Shown one piece after another: positions 52,272-58,761 of a stretch of 64,000 bases of DNA (position 1 is its first letter; the number at the start of each line of letters is the position of its first letter). Source of the stretch: JAGWBG01 sp034421095 (GTDB lineage Bacteria > Chloroflexota > Dehalococcoidia > Lucifugimonadales > JAGWBF01); contig DAOUKR010000032.1 in assembly GCA_034421095.1 (NCBI GenBank), forward strand, positions 1 to 64,000, written 5' to 3'. The notes below the pieces were generated by a model. The model was not told the DNA's origin. It ran no database searches and was given only the letters and a program-made list of their open reading frames with translations. Made by a program: the position numbers and the translations under genes.

Positions 52272-53186
52272 TTGCGCTCAGAGAGACGGACCGATTCAGA
52301 CCAGCACTCGGTAAGAGACCTGCGCCTGCTCGAAGGAGAGCGGGTGGAGGAGCGGTTTATTCCCCACGATGGGGTGGTGCCGGATACCCCACGCAAGGGT
52401 GAGTTGCTGGTGCTCACCAACCATAGGGTTATCACCTTCGTTCAGAGCAGTGGGCATAGGCAGGCTTTCTTCGCCCCCTTGGAAGAGATGAAGGGAGTTT
52501 CAGTGAAGGCCAACACGAGGGACATGAAGAACCTGTCCCAGGGCCTTATTATGACAATAGTAGGCATCCTGGCCTACCTTCTCATAGGCTACGCAATGGA
52601 TAGCTGGACCATCGGCTTGGTGTTGGGAGGCGCCATCGTATTCGTAGGAGTGTTATTTATAGCCAGGTACTTTTTCTGGGAGGAAGAGGAGGAGGGGACA
52701 ATCACCTTCCAGGGAGGAAGCTGGGAGCTATCATTTCCGTACAAGAGCAACAAGGCCGGTGCCTCCGTCTATAACCTGGTGAACCGGTTCTTCCAGCTAA
52801 GGCTGGGCATGAATGGACACACTGCTCCCCAGTCATCCGCAGGGGAAGGCCCCTTGGATGACCAACTATACGAGGCACCTCACGCTCCTCCACCAGAGGA
52901 CTACGCCCTGGGCAGCCATATCTCGGAGGATGGTTCCCTGGACGGCACACCCCACGAGCAGCAACCCGGCCCACCCGTGTCGGAGGACGTCTCCCTGGAC
53001 GGCACTCCCCACGAGCAGCAACCCGGCCCCCCCGTGTCGGAGGACGGCTCCCTGGACGGCACTCCCCACGAGCAGCAACCCGGCCCACCTGTGTCGGAGG
53101 ACGGCTCCCTGGATGGCACACCCCACGAGCAGCAACCCGGCCCTTCCCCGTCCGAGGATGGTCCTGATTCCCGCCGGTCGTTCTGA
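52272..53186 (+). CDS. PH-like membrane protein with C-terminal 19-residue tandem repeats
   Basis: Protein of 304 residues. The N-terminal region (about 17-80) resembles bacterial PH-type domains (GERVEERFIPHDG...LTNHRVITF). Two membrane helices follow (about 93-133), then a Glu-rich stretch and a small strand-rich part to about 175. Residues 218-293 are four near-perfect repeats of SEDGSLDGTPHEQQPGPPV, plus part of a fifth. The start is uncertain: TTG at 52272 is the longest, with GGAATG upstream. No family was recognised for the repeat tail. Confidence 0.65.
   Translation: MRSERRTDSDQHSVRDLRLLEGERVEERFIPHDGVVPDTPRKGELLVLTNHRVITFVQSSGHRQAFFAPLEEMKGVSVKANTRDMKNLSQGLIMTIVGILAYLLIGYAMDSWTIGLVLGGAIVFVGVLFIARYFFWEEEEEGTITFQGGSWELSFPYKSNKAGASVYNLVNRFFQLRLGMNGHTAPQSSAGEGPLDDQLYEAPHAPPPEDYALGSHISEDGSLDGTPHEQQPGPPVSEDVSLDGTPHEQQPGPPVSEDGSLDGTPHEQQPGPPVSEDGSLDGTPHEQQPGPSPSEDGPDSRRSF
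52923..53150. repeat. Four tandem 57-bp repeats within the PH-like gene
   Basis: Units begin at 52923, 52980, 53037 and 53094, each 57 bases, with only a few substitutions. A partial fifth begins at 53151. The repeats stay in frame, so the array can vary in number without breaking the protein. The array is on coding sequence and is not CRISPR-like (no spacers). Confidence 0.9.
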
Positions 53187-53333
53187 TACCAGGGCGTGTT
53201 GACACTGACAATTCCACGACCCGCCTAAGGCGGGCAGGCAGGGATTGGCAACCTGGACACCCGCAGGGAAGGAACACCCTATCTCCGTCATCCTAGCGGG
53301 GGACTATCCGAGACAGAGGCCCTGCGGAGGGGA
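53187..53333. terminator. Convergent gap with a small hairpin
   Basis: CCCGCC (53220-53225) and GGCGGG (53229-53234) form a 6-base stem with a TAA loop. It lies between the convergent PH-like and histidine kinase genes. No T-run follows, so termination is only possible. Confidence 0.35.
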
Positions 53334-54719
53334 CTAGGAGACTTGCTGTGAGGACGCGCTCTTGGCGTTAGGGCCGGTCCCAGCCGGAATTGTAAAGGTG
53401 AAGGTGCTTCCCTTGCCGTCCTGACTGTTGGCCATTATCTTGCCGCCGTGGGCCTCCACCAGTTGTTTTGCGATGGTGAGGCCCAGTCCCACTCCTCCGG
53501 TAGCTCGGGACCGGGACCTGTCTACCCTGTGGAAGCGCTCGAATACATGGGGCAACTCCTCGTTGGGGATACCGCTGCCCGTATCCTCCACACTCACCCA
53601 GGCGTCATCTTCCCTCCGGTTTACCACCACCCGTATGGACCCTCCCGAAGGGGTGTAGTTGGACGCATTGACCAGCAGATTGCGTGTCACCTGTCCTATG
53701 CGCCCCGGGTCTGCGTGAATCAGGACCTCACTGGCAGCATACATACGCAATTTGATGCCTTTGGCCTCTGCCTGGGGCTGTATGGATACTACGGCCTTCC
53801 TCGCCAGTTCTGCCAGGTCGCAAAGCTCCATGTGAAGAGTCATCCGGCCCGACTCTGCCAGGGCCAACTCCTGAAGGTCCTCTATGAGACGGGTAAGGAG
53901 CAGGACCTCCTCGTGCATGGACTCAAGGGTGGCCTCATCCGGGCTAACCACTCCGTCCTTTATCGCTTCCAGATACCCCCTTACGTTTGACAGGGGAGTG
54001 CGAAGCTCATGGGCAACGTCGGCCACAAGGCTGGAGCGTATTTCTTCGGTCCGGGCCAGCTCATCAGCCATGGCATTGAAGGTCCTGCCAAGCTCACTCA
54101 CCTCGTCCTTTGAGCGGGCTTCAACCCTGCGAGAGAAGTCTCCGCCGGCCAGTGCCCTGGCTGCCCTGGATAGGGACTCCACAGGAGCCAGGATGCGTCT
54201 GGACAGGAAAAGAGTGAGGATTAGCGCCACCCCACCGGCGAGGATTCCACTCCAGATGAAAATACGGCTGAGGGAGGGTACGTTGGTTTCGACAGGCAGG
54301 ACCTCCGGCTCTCCGGGCAGGGGTTCCGGGTTGACGAGCATCGTTCCCACGTCCCCTCCGGGACCGACCACCACCAGCCTCCGGTCGCTCTTCACAGGGC
54401 CGACCATAAACCGCCCCACCAGGAGGCTGTGAGAGTCGGCCACTACCTGCCCTCCACGGTTGACCACAATCACCCGCTGGGAATATATCTCGCCTATTTG
54501 CTCCAGCATCCCCTGGGCTTCCTGCCAGCCCTGGGACTGGGCATATTCCCTGGCCAGCATCGCCTGGAGACGCTCGGACCTCTGGGCCTCGGTACGGTCC
54601 TGGAACTGCTCAATCTCGGTATTGGCGGCACGGCTGGCGAAAAATGCTGCCATACCCAGGGCCACTCCGATGACCACTACGAAGCTGAACAACAGTCGCC
54701 AGCGAATGCTGTAAAACAA
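53334..54719 (-). CDS. Membrane sensor histidine kinase, HAMP type
   Basis: Sensor kinase of 461 residues. Two membrane helices (about 8-30 and 152-172) flank a periplasmic sensor segment. HAMP follows (about 173-225). The H-box is VADVAHELRTP with His237. The N-box (RNLLVNASNYTP), DTGSGIP and GLGLTIAKQLVEAHGG complete the ATPase. It lies 2 bases after the response-regulator gene and is probably co-transcribed. The signal is unknown. Confidence 0.93.
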   Translation of the reverse strand: MFYSIRWRLLFSFVVVIGVALGMAAFFASRAANTEIEQFQDRTEAQRSERLQAMLAREYAQSQGWQEAQGMLEQIGEIYSQRVIVVNRGGQVVADSHSLLVGRFMVGPVKSDRRLVVVGPGGDVGTMLVNPEPLPGEPEVLPVETNVPSLSRIFIWSGILAGGVALILTLFLSRRILAPVESLSRAARALAGGDFSRRVEARSKDEVSELGRTFNAMADELARTEEIRSSLVADVAHELRTPLSNVRGYLEAIKDGVVSPDEATLESMHEEVLLLTRLIEDLQELALAESGRMTLHMELCDLAELARKAVVSIQPQAEAKGIKLRMYAASEVLIHADPGRIGQVTRNLLVNASNYTPSGGSIRVVVNRREDDAWVSVEDTGSGIPNEELPHVFERFHRVDRSRSRATGGVGLGLTIAKQLVEAHGGKIMANSQDGKGSTFTFTIPAGTGPNAKSASSQQVS

Positions 54720-54721
54720 GC

Positions 54722-55417
54722 CTAGCCCCCGAACTTGTAGCCCATGCCGTATACGGTCATAACGTACCGGGGACGGTTGGCGTCCATCTCAATCTTCCTT
54801 CGCAGGTTCAGCACATGCACGTCCACGGTCCGGTCCATACCCTCAAAGTCATATCCCAGCGCCTTGTCCACCAGCTGACTGCGGCTGAAAACCTTGCCCG
54901 GCTCCCTCACCAGGGTGGCGAGGATTCGGAACTCGGTGGGGGTGAGGTGTACATCCCTTTCCCCGACTTTGACATTATGCTGCTGGAAATCTATCCTGAG
55001 CTCTCCCCGCTCTACCAACGAGGGGCCGCGGTAAATGGGGTCCTCAGCCGTGCGTCGCAGTACGGTACGCACTCTGGCAGCCAGTTCCTTGGGACTGAAG
55101 GGCTTGGTTACGTAATCATCGGCACCCAAATCAAGCCCATTGAGCTTGTCCTGCTCGGTACTCAATGCCGTGAGCATGATAATCGGCACTTCCGACTCTT
55201 TCCTGAGAGTCCGGCATAGCTCCGTACCGGTAAGTTCGGGAAGTAGAAGGTCCAGGACCACCAGGTCCGGCTTCCATTTCCGGGCGATGTCCAGGCCCTC
55301 TGAGCCGTTATAGGCGATCAGGACCTGATAGCCGTCCCTTTCCAGGTACAGGCGTACCAGGTCAGAGGTCTTGTGGTCGTCCTCAACTACAAGGATGCGC
55401 CGTTTCACAGCAGACAT
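54722..55417 (-). CDS. OmpR/PhoB-family response regulator
   Basis: Response regulator of 231 residues. The receiver domain carries Asp56 (VLDLLLP). The winged-helix output domain follows (about 130-230) with TPTEFRILATLVREPGKVFSR and DVHVLNLRRKIE. It is first in the two-component operon. Direct repeats at 55471-55487 upstream suggest it regulates its own promoter. Confidence 0.93.
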   Translation of the reverse strand: MSAVKRRILVVEDDHKTSDLVRLYLERDGYQVLIAYNGSEGLDIARKWKPDLVVLDLLLPELTGTELCRTLRKESEVPIIMLTALSTEQDKLNGLDLGADDYVTKPFSPKELAARVRTVLRRTAEDPIYRGPSLVERGELRIDFQQHNVKVGERDVHLTPTEFRILATLVREPGKVFSRSQLVDKALGYDFEGMDRTVDVHVLNLRRKIEMDANRPRYVMTVYGMGYKFGG

Positions 55418-55447
55418 TCCACATACTCCGCCGGACCCACTTTATCT

Positions 55448-55487
55448 AGTATATATTATTAGCCCACACCGTTTAAGAAAATGTTAA
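55448..55487 (-). promoter_or_regulatory. PHO-box-like repeats and promoter of the two-component operon
   Basis: On the minus strand, TTAACA (55487-55482) and TTAAAC (55476-55471) repeat with an 11-base period, as in PhoB/PhoP boxes. The second repeat doubles as a -35 with TATACT (55453-55448) 17 bases downstream. A start near 55441 gives a leader of about 25 bases. Confidence 0.6.
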
Positions 55488-55561
55488 GGCCATGTACCGG
55501 CGGCTGGGGGCGTGACTTGACGGGTGTCCGGGCCTGGCTCAGGGGCGAGCAGGATAGGACG

Positions 55562-55627
55562 TCAGGATGGGACTTGCTCGTAGGAGAATGGGGGTATGGC
55601 TATTCGGTCGCTGGCGTGCTCAATAAT
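55562..55627 (-). pseudogene. 3' remnant of a second DUF2283 gene
   Basis: On the minus strand this reads IEHASDRIAIPPFSYEQVPS then stop, the exact C-terminus of the DUF2283 protein at 56438-56635. DNA 55561-55621 matches 56437-56497 at 59 of 61 positions. No start or upstream part is present. It lies just beyond the TumE-like gene stop. Confidence 0.75.
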
Positions 55628-55642
55628 GCCAACCGCTCTGGT

Positions 55643-56110
55643 TTACAAGTCCTGGGCCAAAGTTTGTAACTCGTCCAACACTTCCGTGAATATGGGGAAT
55701 TGATGCCTTTCGAGGACTTCGTGGAATACTTCATCGCCGGTGGCCGGGTCGTAGATGCGGTGGTGGTACTTGTTCCGGTCACGGTGAACATTGTGGTACT
55801 TCAGCAACAGGTGTTCTCCCAGTAGCCACCCTATATAAACGTAGGTGTGGCATCGAACGCGAAGGGTCTGCCCGAAATAGCGGGACTCAAACCATTTCTC
55901 TACTTCCAGTATCACGTCTTTCTGACAGTGAACAACCCCCTTTTGTGAAATGACACCCTCATCCTCGTCGGTGAAGGTGACGGTGTCACTGACTACAAAT
56001 GGATGCTCTCTCAGTCTGTTTTCATGGATGGTCCGGTAGTGGTCCCAGGAGTTCCAGTCGTGGGGGTCTTTTCGCGGAGCAATTTGACCGCGTGATAGCT
56101 GGAATACCAT
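55643..56110 (-). CDS. TumE-family toxin-like protein (DUF6516)
   Basis: Protein of 155 residues. The core LRVRCHTYVYIGWLLGEHLLLKYHNVHRDRNKYHHRIYDPATGDEVF matches the TumE/DUF6516 family, which pairs with a small antitoxin. It overlaps the upstream small gene by 100 bases when read from 56110; a shorter start further in is possible. No catalytic assignment is made. The DUF2283 remnant follows. Confidence 0.7.
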   Translation of the reverse strand: MVFQLSRGQIAPRKDPHDWNSWDHYRTIHENRLREHPFVVSDTVTFTDEDEGVISQKGVVHCQKDVILEVEKWFESRYFGQTLRVRCHTYVYIGWLLGEHLLLKYHNVHRDRNKYHHRIYDPATGDEVFHEVLERHQFPIFTEVLDELQTLAQDL

Positions 56111-56283
56111 CTAAGCACCTCGGCAGTCGGGGGGATTGCGTCCAGTTCCAAGAGGGTAGCCATCTTTTCGCTGGACATCTCGTACCGGCGCTCGTATTTT
56201 TGCAACCTGTGCTCTTCTTCGGCTAACATCGTCCCAGGTGGGACAACTCGGACGGGGATGCCGCTATTGGTTTCGGTAGCCAT
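56011..56283 (-). CDS. Putative antitoxin of the TumE-like pair
   Basis: Protein of 90 residues, reading EEEHRLQKYERRYEMSSEKMATLLE in the middle, helical. The last 20 residues are Thr-, Pro- and Gly-rich and lie over the toxin frame, so the true end or toxin start may differ. ATG at 56283. A promoter with TTGTCA (56367-56362), 18-base spacer and TACAGT (56343-56338) precedes it. Confidence 0.6.
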   Translation of the reverse strand: MATETNSGIPVRVVPPGTMLAEEEHRLQKYERRYEMSSEKMATLLELDAIPPTAEVLRWYSSYHAVKLLREKTPTTGTPGTTTGPSMKTD

Positions 56284-56337
56284 CTCTTTCCTCCGCTGGT
56301 TCAGAGGGACATAGACATCCCCCTACACTTGTAAAAT

Positions 56338-56367
56338 ACTGTACACCAATCGGCCAGCTCCTGACAA
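56338..56367 (-). promoter_or_regulatory. Promoter of the TumE-like pair
   Basis: On the minus strand TTGTCA, 18-base spacer, TACAGT. The start point would be near 56331, 48 bases before the ATG at 56283. Confidence 0.45.
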
Positions 56368-56437
56368 TGATTTTTGCCCGTCCCCAAACTTTACGGTGGG
56401 TGTCTGGGCTGGGGTTGGGGAAAAGCAGGAGGGGGCG

Positions 56438-56635
56438 TCAGGACGGGACTTGCTCGTAGGAGAAGGGGGGTATGGCTATTCGGTCGCTGGCGTGCTCGAT
56501 GGTTATGGCGCAGAGGTTGCCGGACTGGTCCAGGTCAAGCAGGGTATTCTCGTCCAGGTCCCGGGTCTCGTCCACCTCAGCGGGGTAAAGCTCGATGTAA
56601 AGGGTATCGGTATCCCGAAAATACTTAATCTTCAT
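56438..56635 (-). CDS. DUF2283-family small protein
   Basis: Protein of 65 residues. MKIKYFRDTDTLYIELYP, ETRDLDENTLLDLDQSGNL and a C-terminal EHASDR match DUF2283. Such genes are often next to DUF4258 or other toxin-like genes; here it sits between the TumE pair and the PD-(D/E)XK gene. A truncated copy of its 3' end lies at 55562-55627. Confidence 0.8.
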   Translation of the reverse strand: MKIKYFRDTDTLYIELYPAEVDETRDLDENTLLDLDQSGNLCAITIEHASDRIAIPPFSYEQVPS

Positions 56636-56691
56636 GGCCTGAACGACCTATCAAAGAAAGCGTTATGCACCGTCTCTCCGTTGAACAACAT

Positions 56692-57453
56692 CTACACACA
56701 CTCCACTCGATCCAGGTGAACATCAAGCAGGTTACCAGCTTTTAAACCGTTCAGCACAGGCTCACGCAGATGACGCTCTCCCTGCACCCACTTTCGCTCG
56801 AGTTCGGTCTGCAGATCGGTAGGCTCGATTCTGCACTCAGCGAGACAGAATCTCAGGCCCGGGCCGGATTTCAGTAACGTTGCAAGTGTCTGAAGGTCTG
56901 AGAGATACTCTTTTCTCTTGCGCGAGTCCATATTGAACACTTGATATACCAGCCAGCAGCTTTTGGCTTTCGAGTAGCAGACTGATGCTGCCCGGTGAAT
57001 CATCTGGTACGGCAATGCGGCCACGTCACATATGTCAATCTCGATGGGGGCATAACGCCTTAGCAGGTCAAGCCATCCTTCAAGGACGTCAATCCGGTTT
57101 GGTTCTGGCGGCTTGCGTAGCCAGGTGTTAACGTCTTCATGCCTTCCCTCAGTCCACTTCGCCTCTATCGCAAGCGAAACTCCGCCGGAAGTTAGCATCA
57201 GGTCCGTGCAAGATGCTTTGCCCCTACCGCGCTGAACAGATCCAGTATGCTCGAAATCTAGGCAAAGCGAATCAGATAACGGAAAGTTCAGAGCCTTAGA
57301 CAGTTCATTCGCTCTACGTTCAGGGGTTTGCCAATATGTGAGAAGAGGCACCGTCGAGCGCTTGGGCGAGTCGAACTCTGCCTGTTTGTAGCACTTGAGT
57401 AGTGCCTCATAACCCGTGATACTACGTCTTGCATATAACCATTCTATGGTCAT
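56692..57453 (-). CDS. PD-(D/E)XK-like nuclease-fold protein
   Basis: Protein of 253 residues. The stretch CTDLMLTSGGVSLAIEAKWTEG (about residues 81-102) carries the Asp...Glu-x-Lys pattern of restriction-like nucleases. Flanking helices are consistent with the fold. The start (ATG 57453) has no good ribosome site. No partner methylase is seen. It lies between DUF2283 and NYN genes and is probably a defence or mobile-element nuclease. Confidence 0.6.
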   Translation of the reverse strand: MTIEWLYARRSITGYEALLKCYKQAEFDSPKRSTVPLLTYWQTPERRANELSKALNFPLSDSLCLDFEHTGSVQRGRGKASCTDLMLTSGGVSLAIEAKWTEGRHEDVNTWLRKPPEPNRIDVLEGWLDLLRRYAPIEIDICDVAALPYQMIHRAASVCYSKAKSCWLVYQVFNMDSRKRKEYLSDLQTLATLLKSGPGLRFCLAECRIEPTDLQTELERKWVQGERHLREPVLNGLKAGNLLDVHLDRVECV

Positions 57454-57643
57454 CGGTTATTCATTCATCTCGCCGTCGGCGCGAGGTGGCGTTCAGGATG
57501 TCGGGCTTCAGTCCAGGGTGACCGGCGATGGCCTGGGTGTTTTCCGAGCGCCCGTGACTGTGGGACACCATACTTTGATGCAGCCCGCCCATGGCATTGT
57601 TGACGTTTGGCTCGGTCTGGCGTGGCATGGTGTGTCGCTCAAC
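57454..57643. repeat. Gap holding direct-repeat copy A
   Basis: 57513-57561 (CCAGGGTGACCGGCGATGGC core) is repeated at 58431-58478 with a few changes and one short gap. The two copies flank the NYN gene and the candidate small RNA. No gene is seen in the gap. Confidence 0.7.
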
Positions 57644-58270
57644 TCAATGCCAGCTTGGAGGCCGCGTCAAGGCGTAGCCGTCGGTCCTAAACACATGATC
57701 TGGCAATTGGCTGTCGCTCAACTTCTTTCGGCCTATGACGACGTATGCCGTTGCAACTTGGCTCAGTTGCTTGGAAACCCGGTTGGGTGGGAAAGCGACG
57801 ATTACTTTCTTGTTGGAGTATCGCCTTTGAACAGCAGTTATAGGTCCGGTTAAATCACTATCTCCGGATATTACAATCGCGGTGTCAAAGGCGTCGTCTT
57901 GGGCATCGCCAAGCAATTCCACCGCAATGTTCACATCGGTCATCTTCTCCTCGTAGGTGTGCCAGGTTGTCCCACAATTTAGACAGGTCTGGCTCTTTGG
58001 CGTGTATTTCCCATAATGGACGTACAAGTCCTGGAGAGTCGTTAGCGCTTCCAAGAACGTGTTTTGCCGGACTGGTTTATCCGGGTCTTGCGGCTCCGGC
58101 GAGATTCTGGTAGTGAAATATCGAACCATCGCCAATTCCTGACCGGGGCGCAACAGATTTTCAGCCATACGGCGAAGGTCGAGCCAGTAATAACGGCGCC
58201 ATCCCTTGGACTTGAGACCGTAGTACAGATTGAAGCCGTCAATGTATACAGCCACTCGATGAACCGCCAT
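57644..58270 (-). CDS. NYN-domain (LabA/DUF88) protein, probable RNase
   Basis: Protein of 208 residues with the NYN PIN-like fold. The N-terminal VAVYIDGFNLYYGL supplies the first acidic residue; MTDVNIAVELLGDAQDDAFDTAIVISGDSDLTGPI supplies the others. CLNCGTTWHTYEE looks like half a zinc ribbon. ATG at 58270 follows TTAGGAG; an in-frame start at 58303 is rejected. It is divergent from a small RNA candidate at 58322-58381. Confidence 0.85.
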   Translation of the reverse strand: MAVHRVAVYIDGFNLYYGLKSKGWRRYYWLDLRRMAENLLRPGQELAMVRYFTTRISPEPQDPDKPVRQNTFLEALTTLQDLYVHYGKYTPKSQTCLNCGTTWHTYEEKMTDVNIAVELLGDAQDDAFDTAIVISGDSDLTGPITAVQRRYSNKKVIVAFPPNRVSKQLSQVATAYVVIGRKKLSDSQLPDHVFRTDGYALTRPPSWH

Positions 58271-58286
58271 AATGCTCCTAAGCAGG

Positions 58287-58315
58287 TTGACAGGTGTTAC
58301 CACATTTGCTATATT
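58287..58315 (+). promoter_or_regulatory. Sigma-70 promoter next to the NYN gene
   Basis: TTGACA (58287-58292), a 17-base spacer and TATATT (58310-58315). It points away from the NYN gene toward the hairpins at 58330-58373. No protein gene lies downstream before the terminator. Confidence 0.7.
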
Positions 58316-58321
58316 TATATC

Positions 58322-58381
58322 ACCACCCCAGCGATCGCATCGCTGGCCTGACGCCCCCCATTATGAGGGGCGTTTATTTTT
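58322..58381 (+). ncRNA. Candidate small non-coding RNA, about 60 nt
   Basis: A consensus promoter (58287-58315) is followed by a predicted start near 58322. Two hairpins follow: AGCGAT-CGC-ATCGCT (58330-58344) and ACGCCCC-N9-GGGGCGT (58351-58373). The second is followed by a T-rich run to about 58381, a classic rho-independent terminator. No open reading frame of note fits. The unit is therefore a promoter-to-terminator RNA gene of about 60 bases, lying divergently to the NYN RNase gene. Confidence 0.55.
58351..58381 (+). terminator. Rho-independent terminator of the small RNA
   Basis: Stem ACGCCCC (58351-58357) with GGGGCGT (58367-58373), loop of 9, then TTTATTTTT (58373-58381). The orientation is plus. 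Confidence 0.75.
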
Positions 58382-58430
58382 ACCCGCTCAACGCTTACAT
58401 TCCTAGCCATGCTTTTGCCTCAGCGCCAGA

Positions 58431-58478
58431 CCAGGGTGACCGGCGATGGCTTGGGTTTTTCCGAGCGCACATGACTGC
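58431..58478. repeat. Direct-repeat copy B
   Basis: It matches 57513-57561 (CCAGGGTGACCGGCGATGGC, then GGG, T-run, CCGAGCGC and TGACTG). It lies 24 bases beyond the 3' end of tRNA-Arg. Together the two copies bound the NYN gene and small RNA. Confidence 0.7.
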
Positions 58479-58502
58479 GGAGGAGCACTGGGGGTTTTTT
58501 CG

Positions 58503-58578
58503 TGGCGTCCCAGGCAGGATTCGAACCCGCGACCCGCTGCTTAGAAGGCAGCCGCTCTATCCACTGAGCTACTGGGAC
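58503..58578 (-). tRNA. tRNA-Arg (anticodon TCT)
   Basis: Cloverleaf on the minus strand: acceptor GTCCCAG with CTGGGAC, D-stem GCTC/GAGC, anticodon stem GCTGC/GCAGC with loop CTTCTAA (anticodon TCT), T-stem GCGGG/CCTGC with loop TTCGAAT. The 3' CCA is encoded (58505-58503). The gene has its own promoter (58632-58660). Confidence 0.97.
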
Positions 58579-58631
58579 GTTTTTTTTGCAGGTGTACGAG
58601 ACGGGCATTGCCGGCGTCTGCACTCATATTT

Positions 58632-58660
58632 ATATTATTAACGCAAGGTGCGGGTGTCAA
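58632..58660 (-). promoter_or_regulatory. Promoter of tRNA-Arg
   Basis: On the minus strand TTGACA (58660-58655), 17-base spacer, TAATAT (58637-58632). It is near consensus, about 55 bases before the tRNA 5' end. Confidence 0.75.
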
Positions 58661-58683
58661 CAACGGCCCCAGCCACGTCAGCC

Positions 58684-58712
58684 TTGTCCACACCGACGCA
58701 AAGGGGTAGAAT
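58684..58712 (+). promoter_or_regulatory. Promoter of the LLM-GMC unit
   Basis: TTGTCC (58684-58689), 17-base spacer, TAGAAT (58707-58712); start near 58719, about 43 bases before the ATG at 58762. Confidence 0.6.
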
Positions 58713-58761
58713 AGGGCATCCGGCCTTTCTTTGCCCGACAAGGCCAACATGGAGGCGCGTG

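Noticed and set aside
52923..53150. CRISPR array
   Set aside because: The repeats are contiguous 57-base units with no spacers and encode an in-frame peptide repeat.
53220..53234. Bidirectional terminator between convergent genes
   Set aside because: The stem is only six bases with no T-run on either side; kept only as a low-confidence hairpin.
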